In this document: positions 1 through 8,654 of the stretch, piece after piece
How the letters are laid out: each line of letters opens with the position of its first letter
How positions within the stretch are numbered: the stretch's first letter is position 1
Assembly (NCBI RefSeq): GCF_900110075.1
Contig: NZ_FOCJ01000017.1
Coordinates: forward strand, 1 to 59,408
From: Paenibacillus sp. OV219
Lineage (GTDB): Bacteria > Bacillota > Bacilli > Paenibacillales > Paenibacillaceae
DNA: 59,408 nucleotides
Direction of reading: 5' to 3'
Program-made: the position numbers and the translations under genes
Notes under the pieces: generated by a model
Databases searched by the model: none
What the model was told of the DNA's origin: nothing
Seen by the model: only the letters and a program-made list of their open reading frames with translations

Positions 1-95
1 GATGCCCTCCTTAAATGCCAATACCAGTATACAAAAAAGCCCCCATAGCCTAAACACCTTTTTTCAAAGTGTCCAGTCTATGGGGACCAGTTTAC
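1..95 (-). mobile_element. Mobile-element end (95-bp inverted copy of the right end)
   Basis: These 95 bases are the exact reverse complement of positions 59314-59408; identity stops at base 96. Read outward, the sequence starts GTAAACTGG, forms a hairpin (CCCCATAG paired with CTATGGGG, plus inner wobble pairing) followed by a T run, and ends in AAGGAGGGCATC at the contig edge, which looks like a ribosome binding site for a gene just outside. A terminator-like hairpin inside an insertion-sequence end followed by a transposase start is a known arrangement, so an IS end is the inference. The transposase itself is not in the window and the IS family cannot be named. Confidence 0.75.
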
Positions 96-199
96 GCGGC
101 ATACCTTTTTTTTAATAATTTCAAAGTCATAACCGCCTGCTCCATCCGCAGCCTGTCAGCATAGGATGATCACATTACTGCACAATGGAGCTGATAAAT
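96..199. other. Intergenic stretch between mobile-element end and first gene
   Basis: No gene is supported here. On the minus strand, positions 96-160 read as a short open tail ending in a stop right at the element boundary (about 25 codons), possibly the end of a gene cut by the insertion, but there is too little to identify it. Confidence 0.4.
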
Positions 200-1003
200 T
201 TGGCTGTAAAGATAGATGTGCTCATTCCGGCAATAGAGAAGGACCTGACGACTTTGCCCTATGTGATTAACGCTGTCCGCAAGCATGTGAAGCATCCAAT
301 TGGCCGTATTCACATCGTATCGCCGAAGCGGTCCCGGATCATCGCGATGTGCAAGCGCAAAGGCTGCCGGTTCGTGAACGAGAATACGGTTCTACCGATT
401 ACAAAGCGCGACATCATCTATCGTTCCAAGCGGTGGGAGCGTTCGGGTTGGCTGTTTCAGCAGCTGCTGAAGCTGAGCGGCGATAAGCTGTGCAGCTCGA
501 AGTACTTCCTGACGATCGACGCTGATACAGTGCTCATTCGTCCCCATGTATTTCGGACCGCTGGCGGCAAGACCGTATTTTACAGCCGCAACTGGAGCCA
601 GCCGGAATATTTTCGCACCTATCGCAAGCTAATGGGCAAGAAGAGGTCCGCACCAAGATCGCTCGTGGCCCACTATATGCTGTTCGAGAAGTCGAAGCTG
701 CGGCGGATGAAGCGGATGATCGCAGCAAAGCACGGCACAAGCTGGTATCGGGCGATTATTCGCAGCATGGACCGTACGAAGCAGTTTGCCTTCTCCGAGT
801 TTGAGACATACGGAAATTATGTGTACGCGGGCAATCCGAAGGGCGTGCTGCTGCGTAAAACGCTGAACCGCAGCTTCAATATGAGCATCTCGCGGATGTC
901 GCAGAAGCGGATGCAGTCTCTATCGCGCAAATATCGCTCGCTCTCCTTCCATAAGCGCAAAGGCTACTCAAGAAAAACAAAGTCGGCTTCGAAAAGACGC
1001 TAA
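200..1003 (+). CDS. DUF6492-like / glycosyltransferase-like protein
   Basis: Putative protein of about 267 residues resembling the DUF6492 / glycosyltransferase-A-like group. The N-terminus (KIDVLIPAIEKDL) has the opening beta strand of a nucleotide-sugar transferase fold, and there is a DxD-like motif in FLTIDADTVLIRP near residue 105. The C-terminal 50 residues are very basic (many Lys, Arg and Ser). The start is set at TTG 200, because ATGGAG at 185-190 makes a ribosome binding site nine bases upstream; the in-frame ATG at 185 has none. It lies 36 bp upstream of a mannose-1-phosphate guanylyltransferase gene, which suggests a joint role in cell-surface glycan synthesis. Substrate unknown. 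Confidence 0.7.
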   Translation: MAVKIDVLIPAIEKDLTTLPYVINAVRKHVKHPIGRIHIVSPKRSRIIAMCKRKGCRFVNENTVLPITKRDIIYRSKRWERSGWLFQQLLKLSGDKLCSSKYFLTIDADTVLIRPHVFRTAGGKTVFYSRNWSQPEYFRTYRKLMGKKRSAPRSLVAHYMLFEKSKLRRMKRMIAAKHGTSWYRAIIRSMDRTKQFAFSEFETYGNYVYAGNPKGVLLRKTLNRSFNMSISRMSQKRMQSLSRKYRSLSFHKRKGYSRKTKSASKRR

Positions 1004-1039
1004 CAGGCGCTTAGAAGGCGGATTGAAGGGGGCATAACG

Positions 1040-2482
1040 TTGCGAATTGTTCTGCTGTGCGGCGGCTCGGGGAAGCGGCTGTGGCCATTGTCGAATGAGA
1101 TTAGGTCGAAAATCTTCCTGAAGCTGCTTCCTGTGAATGCTACGAACGCTGGCAGCGCGGATTCAGGCAAAGAGTCGATGATTCAGCGAGTGTGCCGGCA
1201 GCTGGAGGAAGCCGGACTACTGACCTTCGCTTCCGTTGTGGCGCATCAACGCCAGGAGGGAATTACGCAGCATCATATCGGCAATCGCATCCCGTTCATC
1301 GCGGAGCCGCATCGTCGCGGGACATTCCATGCCATTACGCTCGCTGCGGCGTATTTGCATGCGAAGCAGCTTGCTGGGATGGAGGAGACGATCTGCGTCA
1401 TACCCGCGGATCTGTACGCAGACGTAGATTTTCTAAGTATGTTGTGCCAGTTTCCTTCCGTCCTTGCTGCGTCGGGAGCGGAGCTGGCTCTGCTCGGGGT
1501 GACGCCGGGGCATCCTTCTACTCAATTCGGCTACATTGTCCCAAAGCCGGATCAGACGGCTTCCTATTCCGCTTCTACCGCTTCTTCCGCCCCTCCAGCG
1601 GGCTATGCGATGGTCGAGCAGTTCACTGAGAAGCCTGATGAAGCGACTGCGGAGCAGCTCATCAACCGCGATGCGATGTGGAACTGCGGGATATTCGCTT
1701 TTTCACTCAAGTTCATACTGGATATTATGGCTCGCAAAGGGCTGCCGACGGACTATGACGAGCTGCTTGCCTGCTACGAGCAGCTTCCCGAGCAAAGCTT
1801 CGATGTCGAGGTTGTGGAGAAGACCGTATCGGCAGCAGTTATTCCCTATCACAGAGAGTGGAGGGATTTAGGCGATTGGAACGTGCTCCCGCATTACTTG
1901 GGAGGCTCGAAAATAGTAGGTGCAGGATCTGTCTCGAACGATTCAGCGGGTACGCACATTGTCAATGAATTGCAGCAGCCGATTCATGTCATCGGCGTGC
2001 CGAACATTATCGTCGCTGCCAGCTCGGATGGCATTCTTGTCGCTCACAAGCAGGCGGCGAACCGGATCAAGTCGATGCATCATGATGGTCAGCGGCTCAT
2101 GTACGGTGAGGAGAGGTGGGGCAGCTACCGCGTTCTCAATTATTCGTTGCCTGAGCAAGGGCCTCAGACGATGACGAGATTAATTCAGCTGCTGCCGCTT
2201 AAAGCTATAAGCTATCATGCGCATAAGCAGCGGGAGGAGTACTGGACGATTCTATCCGGTACAGGGGAGTTTATTCTGGAGGCGGCCAGTCGCCAGGTGC
2301 AAGCCGGGGATATGCTGCATATCCCTGCCGGTGTGAAGCACGCGATACGTGCATTGTCGGCGCTTGAATATATTGAAGTGCAGATCGGCAACGAGCTGGA
2401 TGAAAACGATGTGTCTCAGCTTGATGCAGATTGGGACAACATTGGACAACGAAACGGCCCAGGGGGACTTGCCCAGCCGTAA
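1040..2482 (+). CDS. manC: Mannose-1-phosphate guanylyltransferase with C-terminal cupin
   Basis: Makes GDP-mannose from mannose-1-phosphate and GTP for exopolysaccharide or glycoprotein glycan. The N-terminal nucleotidyltransferase domain (about residues 1-290) opens with the signature LLCGGSGKRLWPLSNE. The usual YPKQF element appears as KIFLKLL, so the family's lysine is placed slightly differently. Residues about 365-460 form a type II mannose-6-phosphate isomerase-like cupin (HKQREEYWTILSGTGEF and PAGVKHAI). The 480-residue length fits ManC/AlgA proteins. TTG start at 1040 with AAGGGGG upstream. It follows the DUF6492-like gene on the same strand and ends at a good terminator. Whether it is one- or two-function (GMP/PMI) cannot be read from sequence alone. 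Confidence 0.85.
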   Translation: MRIVLLCGGSGKRLWPLSNEIRSKIFLKLLPVNATNAGSADSGKESMIQRVCRQLEEAGLLTFASVVAHQRQEGITQHHIGNRIPFIAEPHRRGTFHAITLAAAYLHAKQLAGMEETICVIPADLYADVDFLSMLCQFPSVLAASGAELALLGVTPGHPSTQFGYIVPKPDQTASYSASTASSAPPAGYAMVEQFTEKPDEATAEQLINRDAMWNCGIFAFSLKFILDIMARKGLPTDYDELLACYEQLPEQSFDVEVVEKTVSAAVIPYHREWRDLGDWNVLPHYLGGSKIVGAGSVSNDSAGTHIVNELQQPIHVIGVPNIIVAASSDGILVAHKQAANRIKSMHHDGQRLMYGEERWGSYRVLNYSLPEQGPQTMTRLIQLLPLKAISYHAHKQREEYWTILSGTGEFILEAASRQVQAGDMLHIPAGVKHAIRALSALEYIEVQIGNELDENDVSQLDADWDNIGQRNGPGGLAQP

Positions 2483-2484
2483 GC

Positions 2485-2523
2485 AGGAGCTTTGGCACTG
2501 AGCCGAAGGTCCTCTTTTTCTTT
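2485..2523 (+). terminator. Rho-independent terminator after manC
   Basis: AGGAGCTTTGGC pairs with GCCGAAGGTCCT (one mismatch, one G-U) around the loop ACTGA, followed by CTTTTTCTTTT. It begins three bases after the manC stop codon. Confidence 0.85.
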
Positions 2524-2552
2524 TGACAAGGAATATTCTTACATGCTATGTT
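2523..2552 (+). promoter_or_regulatory. Sigma-A promoter for the YbjQ-family gene
   Basis: TTGACA at 2523-2528 and TATGTT at 2547-2552 with an 18-bp spacer. The -35 box overlaps the T tract of the manC terminator, a compact terminator/promoter junction. Confidence 0.6.
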
Positions 2553-2599
2553 AGGTTCAATGTGGATATAACAATGAAATTATTGCTGGAGGTCGTGCC

Positions 2600-2920
2600 A
2601 TGTTAGTCGTGACAACAGAGGGGATTGCCGGATACCGTATAGAGAAGGTGCTTGGGCACACGTTTGGTGTCGTTGTGCGAAGTCGCGGACTTGGCGGGAA
2701 TATTACTGCGTCCATTCGCAGCTTGTTCGGGGGGGAAATTAAAGAATATACGGAAATGATCGAGGACGCACGGAAGGCAGCCATTGATCGGATGATTAAG
2801 AATGCGCATGCGATGGGCGCGAACGCAATTATTATGATGCGCTTCGACTCAGGTGAGATCGGGCAGACGATGTCCGAGATCGTGGCGTACGGCACTGCCG
2901 TTGTGGCGGAGAGGGAGTAG
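2600..2920 (+). CDS. YbjQ/UPF0145-family protein
   Basis: Small 106-residue protein of the YbjQ (UPF0145, heavy-metal-binding-like) family. Family marks visible are the opening beta strand TTEGIAGYRIEKVLG, the central ARKAAIDRMIKNAHAMGANAIIMMRFD helix-strand, and the end EIVAYGTAVV. The fold is known to make a homopentamer; its biochemical role is unproven. ATG start with GGAGG nine bases upstream. The next gene starts seven bases after its stop, so the pair is probably one transcript. No signal peptide or membrane segment. Confidence 0.85.
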   Translation: MLVVTTEGIAGYRIEKVLGHTFGVVVRSRGLGGNITASIRSLFGGEIKEYTEMIEDARKAAIDRMIKNAHAMGANAIIMMRFDSGEIGQTMSEIVAYGTAVVAERE

Positions 2921-2927
2921 TGATGGG

Positions 2928-3158
2928 ATGCCCTACTTCCTGAGCGTTTATTTTGCCATACAGCTACTTATTGTCATCCTTGCGGTAGTAGGCACGCTTT
3001 GGTACCGTCGCAATCGTCTGGCGCAGCGGTCGAACCAACCGCCTAGAGGTTTTCAGCTCACAGATGAAATCTTCATTGATCCGACGACTGGAATTAAGCA
3101 GCAGGTGTGGTTTAACCCGCGTACGGGAGATCGGTTCTACCAAACGATAGACTCGTAG
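2928..3158 (+). CDS. Small single-pass membrane protein
   Basis: Hypothetical protein of 76 residues. The first 25 residues form one hydrophobic membrane segment (YFAIQLLIVILAVVGTLWY), followed by a basic YRRNRLAQR stretch and a soluble tail with IFIDPTTGIKQQVWFNPRTGDRFY, which looks like a small beta hairpin. The start ATG at 2928 follows the ribosome binding site GAGAGGGAG at the end of the YbjQ-family gene; longer in-frame readings overlap that gene and are unlikely. Probably cotranscribed with, and functionally tied to, the YbjQ-family protein. Function unknown. Confidence 0.65.
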   Translation: MPYFLSVYFAIQLLIVILAVVGTLWYRRNRLAQRSNQPPRGFQLTDEIFIDPTTGIKQQVWFNPRTGDRFYQTIDS

Positions 3159-3211
3159 TCATTTTCTGCGACAGTAACGAAAAAAAGCGACAATCTAGAT
3201 GGAGTGAGCAG

Positions 3212-5449
3212 ATGGAATTTCTCATTTATTTTGCACAGTGCAGCGCTATTATCGTTGCTTATGTGTTCCTACTAAGATGGATCTACCCGTTCTATGAGCG
3301 ATGTTCGCCGAAAGTACGGCCGATCCTCTCCGGGCTCATATTCACGATCATTGGAGTTGCGATTATGCAGAAGCCGCTTGATCTTACCCATGGCCTGCAT
3401 ATGGATGTACGGCATGTCAGCATTATTTTGTCAGGTGTATTTGGCGGGCCAATCTCCGTTCTAATTACGACACTTTGTATTGGGCTTTATCGGTTGTCGA
3501 TGGGCGGGGAGCTCTTAACGCCCCTTGGATCGCTCATTGTTTCGGCATTCATAAGTGTCGCGGCTTACCGGGTGAAGCAGTGGCGCGAGGATTCATTCGA
3601 TAAATACATATGGCTGTTCAGCTTCGCAATCGGCTTGCAAATTACGCTATGGTTCTATTTCTTCTCGCCGAATGAATCGTCTCATTACTACATGAATCAT
3701 TTTTCCGTAACATTCACGCTGTTTCATACCGTTGCAATACCGCTCTATTACTCGTTAATTTCTCGGGAAATAAAGAGATTCTGGGCAGAGCGCTCCCTGG
3801 TGGAATATAAGGAGCATCTGGAGGAGCTCGTCGATGAGCGGACAAGCGAGCTTGTCGCCAATAACACGCAGCTGGTAGAGGCGAAGATGGCTGCAGAGGA
3901 CGCAAGCCGTGCGAAGGGCGAGTTTCTTGCGAACATGAGTCATGAGATTCGGACGCCGATCAATGCGGTTATCGGGCTAAGCTATTTGCTGCAGCGAACG
4001 GAGCTTGCGCCTCTTCAGAAGCAGTATGTCGAGAAAACGCTCATATCGGCGAAGAACCTGAATACGCTCATCAATGATATTCTTGATTTTTCCAAGATCG
4101 AGTCCAAAAAGGTTGTGCTGGAGCAGGTCGACTTCGATCTGTATGAGGTGCTCAGCCAAATGTCGAAGCTGATCAGTGTTCGCGCGTATGATAAAGGGCT
4201 GAAGCTGCATTTTTCCATTCATCACGAAGTACCGCAAATGCTGTTAGGCGATCCGTTCCGGCTGAGTCAGATCCTGCTCAATCTATCGAATAATGCCGTG
4301 AAGTTTACCGAGCATGGGGAAGTTTCCTTTGAAGTTACGGTGTACGAGCGTTGCGAGCGCGGAATTGTGCTGCAATTTGCTGTAAGCGATACGGGAATCG
4401 GCATTACGGAGGAGCAGCAGGAGCGGCTGTTCCACGAATTTAGTCAAGCGGATATGTCGACGACGCGCAAGTACGGCGGTACAGGTCTTGGGCTTGTCAT
4501 TAGCAAAAATCTCGTCGAGCTTATGGGCGGCACGATCGGAGTGGTGAGCGAAGCGGGGCAAGGCAGCAGCTTCACCTTCACGGCTAAGTTTGGCTATAGC
4601 TCAGGCGCGCTCTATTCGATGCACACTGCGAAGGCGCTGAAATATTTGAAGGTGCTGCTCGTCTGCGAGGATTCGGATATGCAGCTCGTTCTCAAAGGGC
4701 AGCTGGAGCAATTCCAGTTCATTGTGACCGTTGTGGAGCCCGGAGTTGATATTATCGAGCATATCTATAATCAAGGCGGTCGATATGACCTTGTCATTCT
4801 GGATTGGAAGCCAACGAACGAGGTGGCAATTCCACTCGCTGAACGAATTAAGCATGAATTTGCCAGATCGATACAAGTCATTGTTCTTATTACCGCGTAT
4901 CACGATCCGGAGCTGCACCAAAGCTTGCAATCGTCTGTGATCGAGAAGGTTCTCTATTATCCGATCAGTCATTCCAATCTGTACAATGAGCTGATGGGGC
5001 TGTTCCATGAGCATTTTCTCACCAGCCAAGCCGCTGCTGCGGAAGAGGGAGAACATGCGGAGACATTCGCTTCGCTTAGCCATGCGCGTGTTCTGCTCGT
5101 GGAGGATAACGAGATTAACCAGCTCGTTGTCAAAGAAATTTTGCACGGCAAGCATATTCATGTCGAGGTAGCTGAAAATGGTGCCAAAGCGGTCGAGAAG
5201 GTGAAGCAGCAGCCGTTCGATGTGATCCTGATGGACCTGCAGATGCCGGTTATGGACGGCTATGAGGCGGCGCGGAGAATTAGGGAGATTCCGTATGCGA
5301 AGAGTACGCCAATCATTGCGATGACGGCTGATGCCATGAAAGGCGTCGAGGAGCAGGTGCTCGGGGCAGGGATGGATTTCTACGTGACGAAGCCGTTTGA
5401 TCCGATGCAGGTGTTTAGTATTTTGCAGCGGTTTATACAGCGTAAGTAG
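3212..5449 (+). CDS. Hybrid sensor histidine kinase, 5TM LytS-type input, two receiver domains
   Basis: Membrane sensor kinase of 745 residues. Residues 1-190 hold several membrane helices resembling the 5TM LytS/YhcK receptor. A coiled-coil linker (about 195-235) leads to HisKA with His244 in NMSHEIRTP, then an HATPase domain (about 345-460; [22 protein letters not shown]). Receiver 1 (about 475-600) has Asp531 in VILDWKP but has YYPIS where the conserved Lys-Pro should be, so it is probably degenerate. Receiver 2 (about 625-743) is complete: Asp675 in [11 protein letters not shown] and a KPF lysine. No response regulator or Hpt gene lies next door, so output must go to a distant partner. 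Signal unknown. It ends before a bidirectional terminator. Confidence 0.9.
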   Translation: MEFLIYFAQCSAIIVAYVFLLRWIYPFYERCSPKVRPILSGLIFTIIGVAIMQKPLDLTHGLHMDVRHVSIILSGVFGGPISVLITTLCIGLYRLSMGGELLTPLGSLIVSAFISVAAYRVKQWREDSFDKYIWLFSFAIGLQITLWFYFFSPNESSHYYMNHFSVTFTLFHTVAIPLYYSLISREIKRFWAERSLVEYKEHLEELVDERTSELVANNTQLVEAKMAAEDASRAKGEFLANMSHEIRTPINAVIGLSYLLQRTELAPLQKQYVEKTLISAKNLNTLINDILDFSKIESKKVVLEQVDFDLYEVLSQMSKLISVRAYDKGLKLHFSIHHEVPQMLLGDPFRLSQILLNLSNNAVKFTEHGEVSFEVTVYERCERGIVLQFAVSDTGIGITEEQQERLFHEFSQADMSTTRKYGGTGLGLVISKNLVELMGGTIGVVSEAGQGSSFTFTAKFGYSSGALYSMHTAKALKYLKVLLVCEDSDMQLVLKGQLEQFQFIVTVVEPGVDIIEHIYNQGGRYDLVILDWKPTNEVAIPLAERIKHEFARSIQVIVLITAYHDPELHQSLQSSVIEKVLYYPISHSNLYNELMGLFHEHFLTSQAAAAEEGEHAETFASLSHARVLLVEDNEINQLVVKEILHGKHIHVEVAENGAKAVEKVKQQPFDVILMDLQMPVMDGYEAARRIREIPYAKSTPIIAMTADAMKGVEEQVLGAGMDFYVTKPFDPMQVFSILQRFIQRK

Positions 5450-5572
5450 CTGCCGTAGCGCCTATTCGCACGGGTAGCTGCTCTATGCGGAGTTAAGTCT
5501 GATGAACGAGCTGGCGCTCATGGCTCACGAAGCGCATAAATTACCCTCGAACGGCCACCGACGCAAGATGCG

Positions 5573-5609
5573 AAAAAGCTTAGAGTCCCCCATCGACTCT
5601 AAGCTTTTT
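5573..5609. terminator. Bidirectional terminator between kinase and TetR gene
   Basis: Perfect 15-bp inverted repeat, AAAAAGCTTAGAGTC and its complement, with a 7-base loop. Both arms end in A/T runs, so it can stop the kinase transcript (+) and the converging TetR transcript (-). Confidence 0.9.
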
Positions 5610-5676
5610 CATGTATGATGGACTTTTTTTGCAATTGTTATTGTTACGGCTGCTAGCTAAGACTACTGGATTCTCA

Positions 5677-6270
5677 TCATCTCAACTTCGTCTTTGCTTC
5701 CATTGGATGCCAATGGATCATTTTGAAGAGCTGCTCCTGCATGTAGGCAGGCGAATGGTTGAATCCACTCTCTACCCAGTGAAAAATAAGGCCGAGCAGC
5801 GCATGAATAGAGAACGCAGCCTGCAGATCCGGATCGATACCACTCTCGGAGTAGACCAGCTCCTCCATTGAGATCTGCTTTAGCGCCTGGAACATATGCT
5901 CCCGCAAACTTGTCGCGACGTTGCTCTGAAGCAGCGTGCTGTAGACGGCGGCATGTTCGTGAATGTGTTCAAAGATTTTAATCGAATTCGCGCTCATCTC
6001 GCTGATCCGAAATATCGCTTGATGCTCGTATGGGGCGCGAAACGACTTTAGCAGCTCTAGAATCAATTCGTGGATAATATCGCTCAGCAGCGCATCTTTA
6101 TTGTCATAGTGTGTGTAAAAAGTGCCGCGGTTATAATCCGCCCGTTCGACAATGTCCGTAATGGAGACATCATCGTAGCCTCTTTCGGACATAAGCGTTA
6201 GTAGCGCTTGTTTCAGAGCGATTTTGCTTCGGACGATACGGCGGTCGATTTTCTTAGGTAGCTGGGACAA
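5677..6270 (-). CDS. TetR/AcrR-family transcriptional regulator
   Basis: Repressor-type regulator of 197 residues. The N-terminal helix-turn-helix is typical: ALLTLMSERGYDDVSITDIVERADYNRGTFYTHYDNKDALL (about residues 18-60). The all-helical C-terminal ligand domain is unclassified. TTG start at 6270 preceded by GAGGTGA. It is transcribed away from the SDR gene at 6431, and the 160-bp space between them holds palindromes suited to a TetR dimer. Inference: it represses the SDR gene and perhaps itself, with an unknown small-molecule inducer. Confidence 0.9.
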   Translation of the reverse strand: MSQLPKKIDRRIVRSKIALKQALLTLMSERGYDDVSITDIVERADYNRGTFYTHYDNKDALLSDIIHELILELLKSFRAPYEHQAIFRISEMSANSIKIFEHIHEHAAVYSTLLQSNVATSLREHMFQALKQISMEELVYSESGIDPDLQAAFSIHALLGLIFHWVESGFNHSPAYMQEQLFKMIHWHPMEAKTKLR

Positions 6271-6312
6271 ATTTCTTCACCTCGTTATTCAACATGGGGA
6301 ATGGAACTGTTC

Positions 6313-6322
6313 GTTAGTTAAC
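6313..6322. promoter_or_regulatory. Palindrome in TetR/SDR spacer
   Basis: GTTAGTTAAC is a 10-bp palindrome with a GT centre, lying about 43 bp upstream of the TetR start codon. It may be a TetR-site half near the tetR promoter; weak on its own. Confidence 0.3.
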
Positions 6323-6342
6323 AAAGATAGCGCGTTTACTGA

Positions 6343-6407
6343 TTGTTTGTCTTGTCACTTCTTTATTATACTTCAAATTAACAGGTGTATGTTTACTGAA
6401 CATCTGT
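6343..6407 (+). promoter_or_regulatory. SDR promoter with candidate TetR operator
   Basis: TTGTTT (6343-6348), an 18-bp spacer and TATACT (6367-6372) make a plausible promoter. Just downstream, ACAGGTGT (6381-6388) and ACATCTGT (6400-6407) form an inverted repeat with one mismatch, enclosing the inner palindrome ATGTT-N5-AACAT (6389-6403). Nested dyads at the start site are typical of TetR-family operators; binding by the neighbouring regulator is inferred. Confidence 0.5.
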
Positions 6408-6430
6408 CTAATAACGGGAGGTAGATATTC

Positions 6431-7189
6431 ATGAAACTTTCTGGCAAAGTAGCCGTTGTAACAGGAGCAGCATCTGGTATGGGAAAGGCAATTGCAGAGC
6501 TGTTCGCCGCTGAAGGCGCTAACGTGGTCGTGTCTGACATGCGCTTGGAAGCGGCGGAAACGGTAGTTGCAGGTATCATCGCAAATGGCGGAAATGCGCT
6601 AGCAGTTGCGGCGAACGTGGCAATTGAAGAGGACGTACAGCGTTTAGTTAATACGACGGTGGAGCAGTTTGGCACTGTTAATATTTTGATAAACAATGCA
6701 GGTATTATGGACAATATGGTTCCGGCAGGCGATCTGACGGACGAGCTGTGGGAGCGCGTATTCGCGGTCAACGCGACTGGGCCGATGCGCACCATCCGCA
6801 AGGTGCTGCCGATCTTCACAGAGCGTAAGAGCGGTGTAATTGTAAACATCGCATCTGTCGGCGGTCTCAATGGTTCGAGAGCCGGCACGGCTTATACGGC
6901 ATCGAAGCATGCGGTTGTCGGCCTTACGAAGAACGTTGGCTTCCAATATGCAAACCAGGGTATTCGTTGTAACGCCATCGCTCCAGGCGGTGTGAACACC
7001 AATATCGGTACGACGATGTCAGCGCCGAATCCGCTCGGAATTGAGCGCGCGATGCTCGGTATGGGCATCAACCCACGCACGGGCGAGCCTGAGGAAATCG
7101 CGAAAGTTGCGCTGTTCCTCGCGTCTGATGATTCTGGCTTCGTGAACGGCACGGTCGTTACCGCCGATGCAGGCTGGACGGCGTATTAA
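6431..7189 (+). CDS. Short-chain dehydrogenase/reductase (SDR)
   Basis: Classical NAD(P)-dependent SDR of 252 residues. The Rossmann motif TGAASGMGKAIAELFA is at residues 12-27, NNAGIMD at about 88-94, and the catalytic Tyr-Lys pair in YTASKHAVVGLT (Y-x3-K) with an upstream Ser in NIASVGG. The Asp ending the second beta strand (VVSDMR) favours NAD over NADP. The C-terminus (DDSGFVNGTVVTADAGWTAY) is typical of glucose-1-dehydrogenase/FabG-like members; substrate unknown. ATG start with GGGAGG upstream. Controlled, most likely, by the divergent TetR gene. Confidence 0.9.
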   Translation: MKLSGKVAVVTGAASGMGKAIAELFAAEGANVVVSDMRLEAAETVVAGIIANGGNALAVAANVAIEEDVQRLVNTTVEQFGTVNILINNAGIMDNMVPAGDLTDELWERVFAVNATGPMRTIRKVLPIFTERKSGVIVNIASVGGLNGSRAGTAYTASKHAVVGLTKNVGFQYANQGIRCNAIAPGGVNTNIGTTMSAPNPLGIERAMLGMGINPRTGEPEEIAKVALFLASDDSGFVNGTVVTADAGWTAY

Positions 7190-7209
7190 GTGTAAAGGAA
7201 TTTGGTTGT

Positions 7210-7250
7210 CCCGCAAGTCACAGTTGTGGCTTGTGGGGCGGCTTTTTTTT
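7210..7250 (+). terminator. Terminator after the SDR gene
   Basis: CCCGCAAGTCAC pairs with GTGGCTTGTGGG around AGTT and is followed by GGCGGC and eight T. Confidence 0.85.
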
Positions 7251-7443
7251 GTTGATTGGTCGGTCACGGGAGTAGGGCGAGTTGAGCGGGAATGCACATC
7301 TGTCAATAAAGTGGTCACTCGTCATTTCGGCCGGGATTGAGCTGCTGAGAGTCGGATTTTCCGTGTCTCGGAGCAGAACTACGGCTGGTTTTGAACTGAG
7401 AGTTGTGTATTCCGACTCTAAGCTTGCATAAGCCAGCGAAAAT
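7251..7443. repeat. Degenerate copies of the paired-palindrome repeat
   Basis: Non-coding. At about 7340-7425 two degraded copies of the CTGAGAG palindrome family are visible (CTGAGAGTCGGATTTTCC, and CTGAGAG-N-CCGACTCTAAG). The first matches the second palindrome of the 31.2-kb array (CTGAGCGTCGGATTTCC), including following bases (AGC-GAACTACG), which shows that the two loci share ancestry. Confidence 0.55.
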
Positions 7444-7745
7444 GGTGCTGAGAGAGCTAATATGCTCTCTCAGCACTAAAAACTAACAATGAAAACCAAC
7501 GAGAGAAAATATACGTTCTCTCGGAGTAGGTCGAACCCACTCACCGCGCGAAAATGGTGCTGAGAGATCCAATATGCTCTCTCAGCACCAAAACTAACCC
7601 GAAAAACCAACGAGAGAACATATACGTTCTCTCGGAGCAAGTCGAATCCACTCTCCGCGCGAATGAGTGAGCGAATACGCTCTCTCGTGAACGAAAGTGA
7701 CAGTTTGGTATGCTGAGAGAGCAAATAGGCTCTCTCAGCATACCA
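7444..7745. repeat. Paired-palindrome repeat array (111-bp unit), about 2.5 units
   Basis: Units start at 7444 and 7555, exactly 111 bp apart, with a degraded third from about 7666. Each unit has two palindromes: GTGCTGAGAGAGC and its complement (7445-7476; second copy 7555-7588), and CGAGAGAA with TTCTCTCG (7500-7523; second copy 7611-7634). Centre spacings are about 51 and 60 bp. A final perfect hairpin with 16-bp arms (GGTATGCTGAGAGAGC) is at 7708-7745, 68 bp before the methyltransferase start. None is followed by a T tract, so these are not ordinary terminators. Open frames through the array arise from the repeats and are not genes. Confidence 0.85.
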
Positions 7746-7813
7746 AATCGTAGAAGGGAAGCCTTCCCGCAGTGGCGAATTATAAGAGTAAAATACGCCT
7801 CGAGGTGATTACG

Positions 7814-8608
7814 ATGCAAGACAATGTTTACATATACAATTACTCGCGTTGGGAGTCGCTGGCACAGGCGAAGGCGTTGTTCACGAGGCCGAAGCTGGAT
7901 CTGACGCCGGATTCGGCGCGCGAGTATTTGGGTCTGGCGCGGCTCGGCATAGATCCCGCGGGAAAGCGAGTGCTCTGCCTGGCCAGCGGCGGAGGGCAGC
8001 AATCGGCTGCGTTCGCGCTGCTTGGCGCGGATGTGACCGTGTTTGACCTGTCACCGTCCCAGCTGGAGCGCGATCAAGCGGCGGCGGATCACTACGGGGT
8101 AACAATCCGCACACAGCAAGGTGATATGAGGGATTTAAGCTGCTTTGAGGCGAGTTCGTTCGACCTTGTCTGGCAACCGTACTCGCTCAATTTTGTACCG
8201 GATTCACGTGTCGTTTTTGAACAGGTATCCCGGATTCTCCAAGCGGACGGACTGTATTACTTCATGTGCGCGAACCCTTTCTTCGCCGGTTTGACCCATG
8301 AAGCATGGAACGGTGAGGGTTACACCTTGAAGCATAAGTACGAGGATGAACGCACCACATCGTACCCCGATCAAGAGTGGGTATACGACCAATCAGCAGC
8401 CCCTCGCCGAATTGAGCAGCCAGTGGAATATACGCAGACGTTGAGCCGTATGATGAACGCGCTAATTAAGGAAGGATTCCAGCTCGTTTATTTCGGCGAA
8501 ATAACGAGTGATTATCCGGGTTCGGAGCCAGGAGACTGGGGGCATTTTACAAGTGTTGCTCCGCCGTGGATTGAGTCGGTTTGGCGGTACGCGCCAAGCG
8601 CACGTTAA
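7814..8608 (+). CDS. Class I SAM-dependent methyltransferase
   Basis: Methyltransferase of 264 residues, substrate unknown. Motif I is VLCLASGGGQQSAAFALLG (about residues 53-71), motif II the acidic VTVFDLSPSQLERD, and a GDMRDL-type loop follows, with motif IV as SFDLVWQPYSLNFV. The C-terminal part is family-specific. The start is ATG 7814, behind GAGGTGAT; an in-frame ATG 42 bases upstream lacks a binding site. The gene stands alone between the hairpin array and the convergent AraC gene. Confidence 0.85.
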   Translation: MQDNVYIYNYSRWESLAQAKALFTRPKLDLTPDSAREYLGLARLGIDPAGKRVLCLASGGGQQSAAFALLGADVTVFDLSPSQLERDQAAADHYGVTIRTQQGDMRDLSCFEASSFDLVWQPYSLNFVPDSRVVFEQVSRILQADGLYYFMCANPFFAGLTHEAWNGEGYTLKHKYEDERTTSYPDQEWVYDQSAAPRRIEQPVEYTQTLSRMMNALIKEGFQLVYFGEITSDYPGSEPGDWGHFTSVAPPWIESVWRYAPSAR

Positions 8609-8654
8609 CACAGGTGTTTACCGTCATTCCCGCGCACAATCGCATGAGAACTAA

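Noticed and set aside
96..170. Minus-strand tail of a truncated gene next to the left mobile-element end
   Set aside because: Only about 25 codons, with no recognisable motif; kept as a remark only.
4601..5161. Long antisense frame within the hybrid kinase gene
   Set aside because: Typical shadow frame opposite a well-supported kinase; no start signal.
7476..8002. Minus-strand open frames through the 7.4-kb array
   Set aside because: They repeat with the hairpin unit and run into the methyltransferase gene on the opposite strand.
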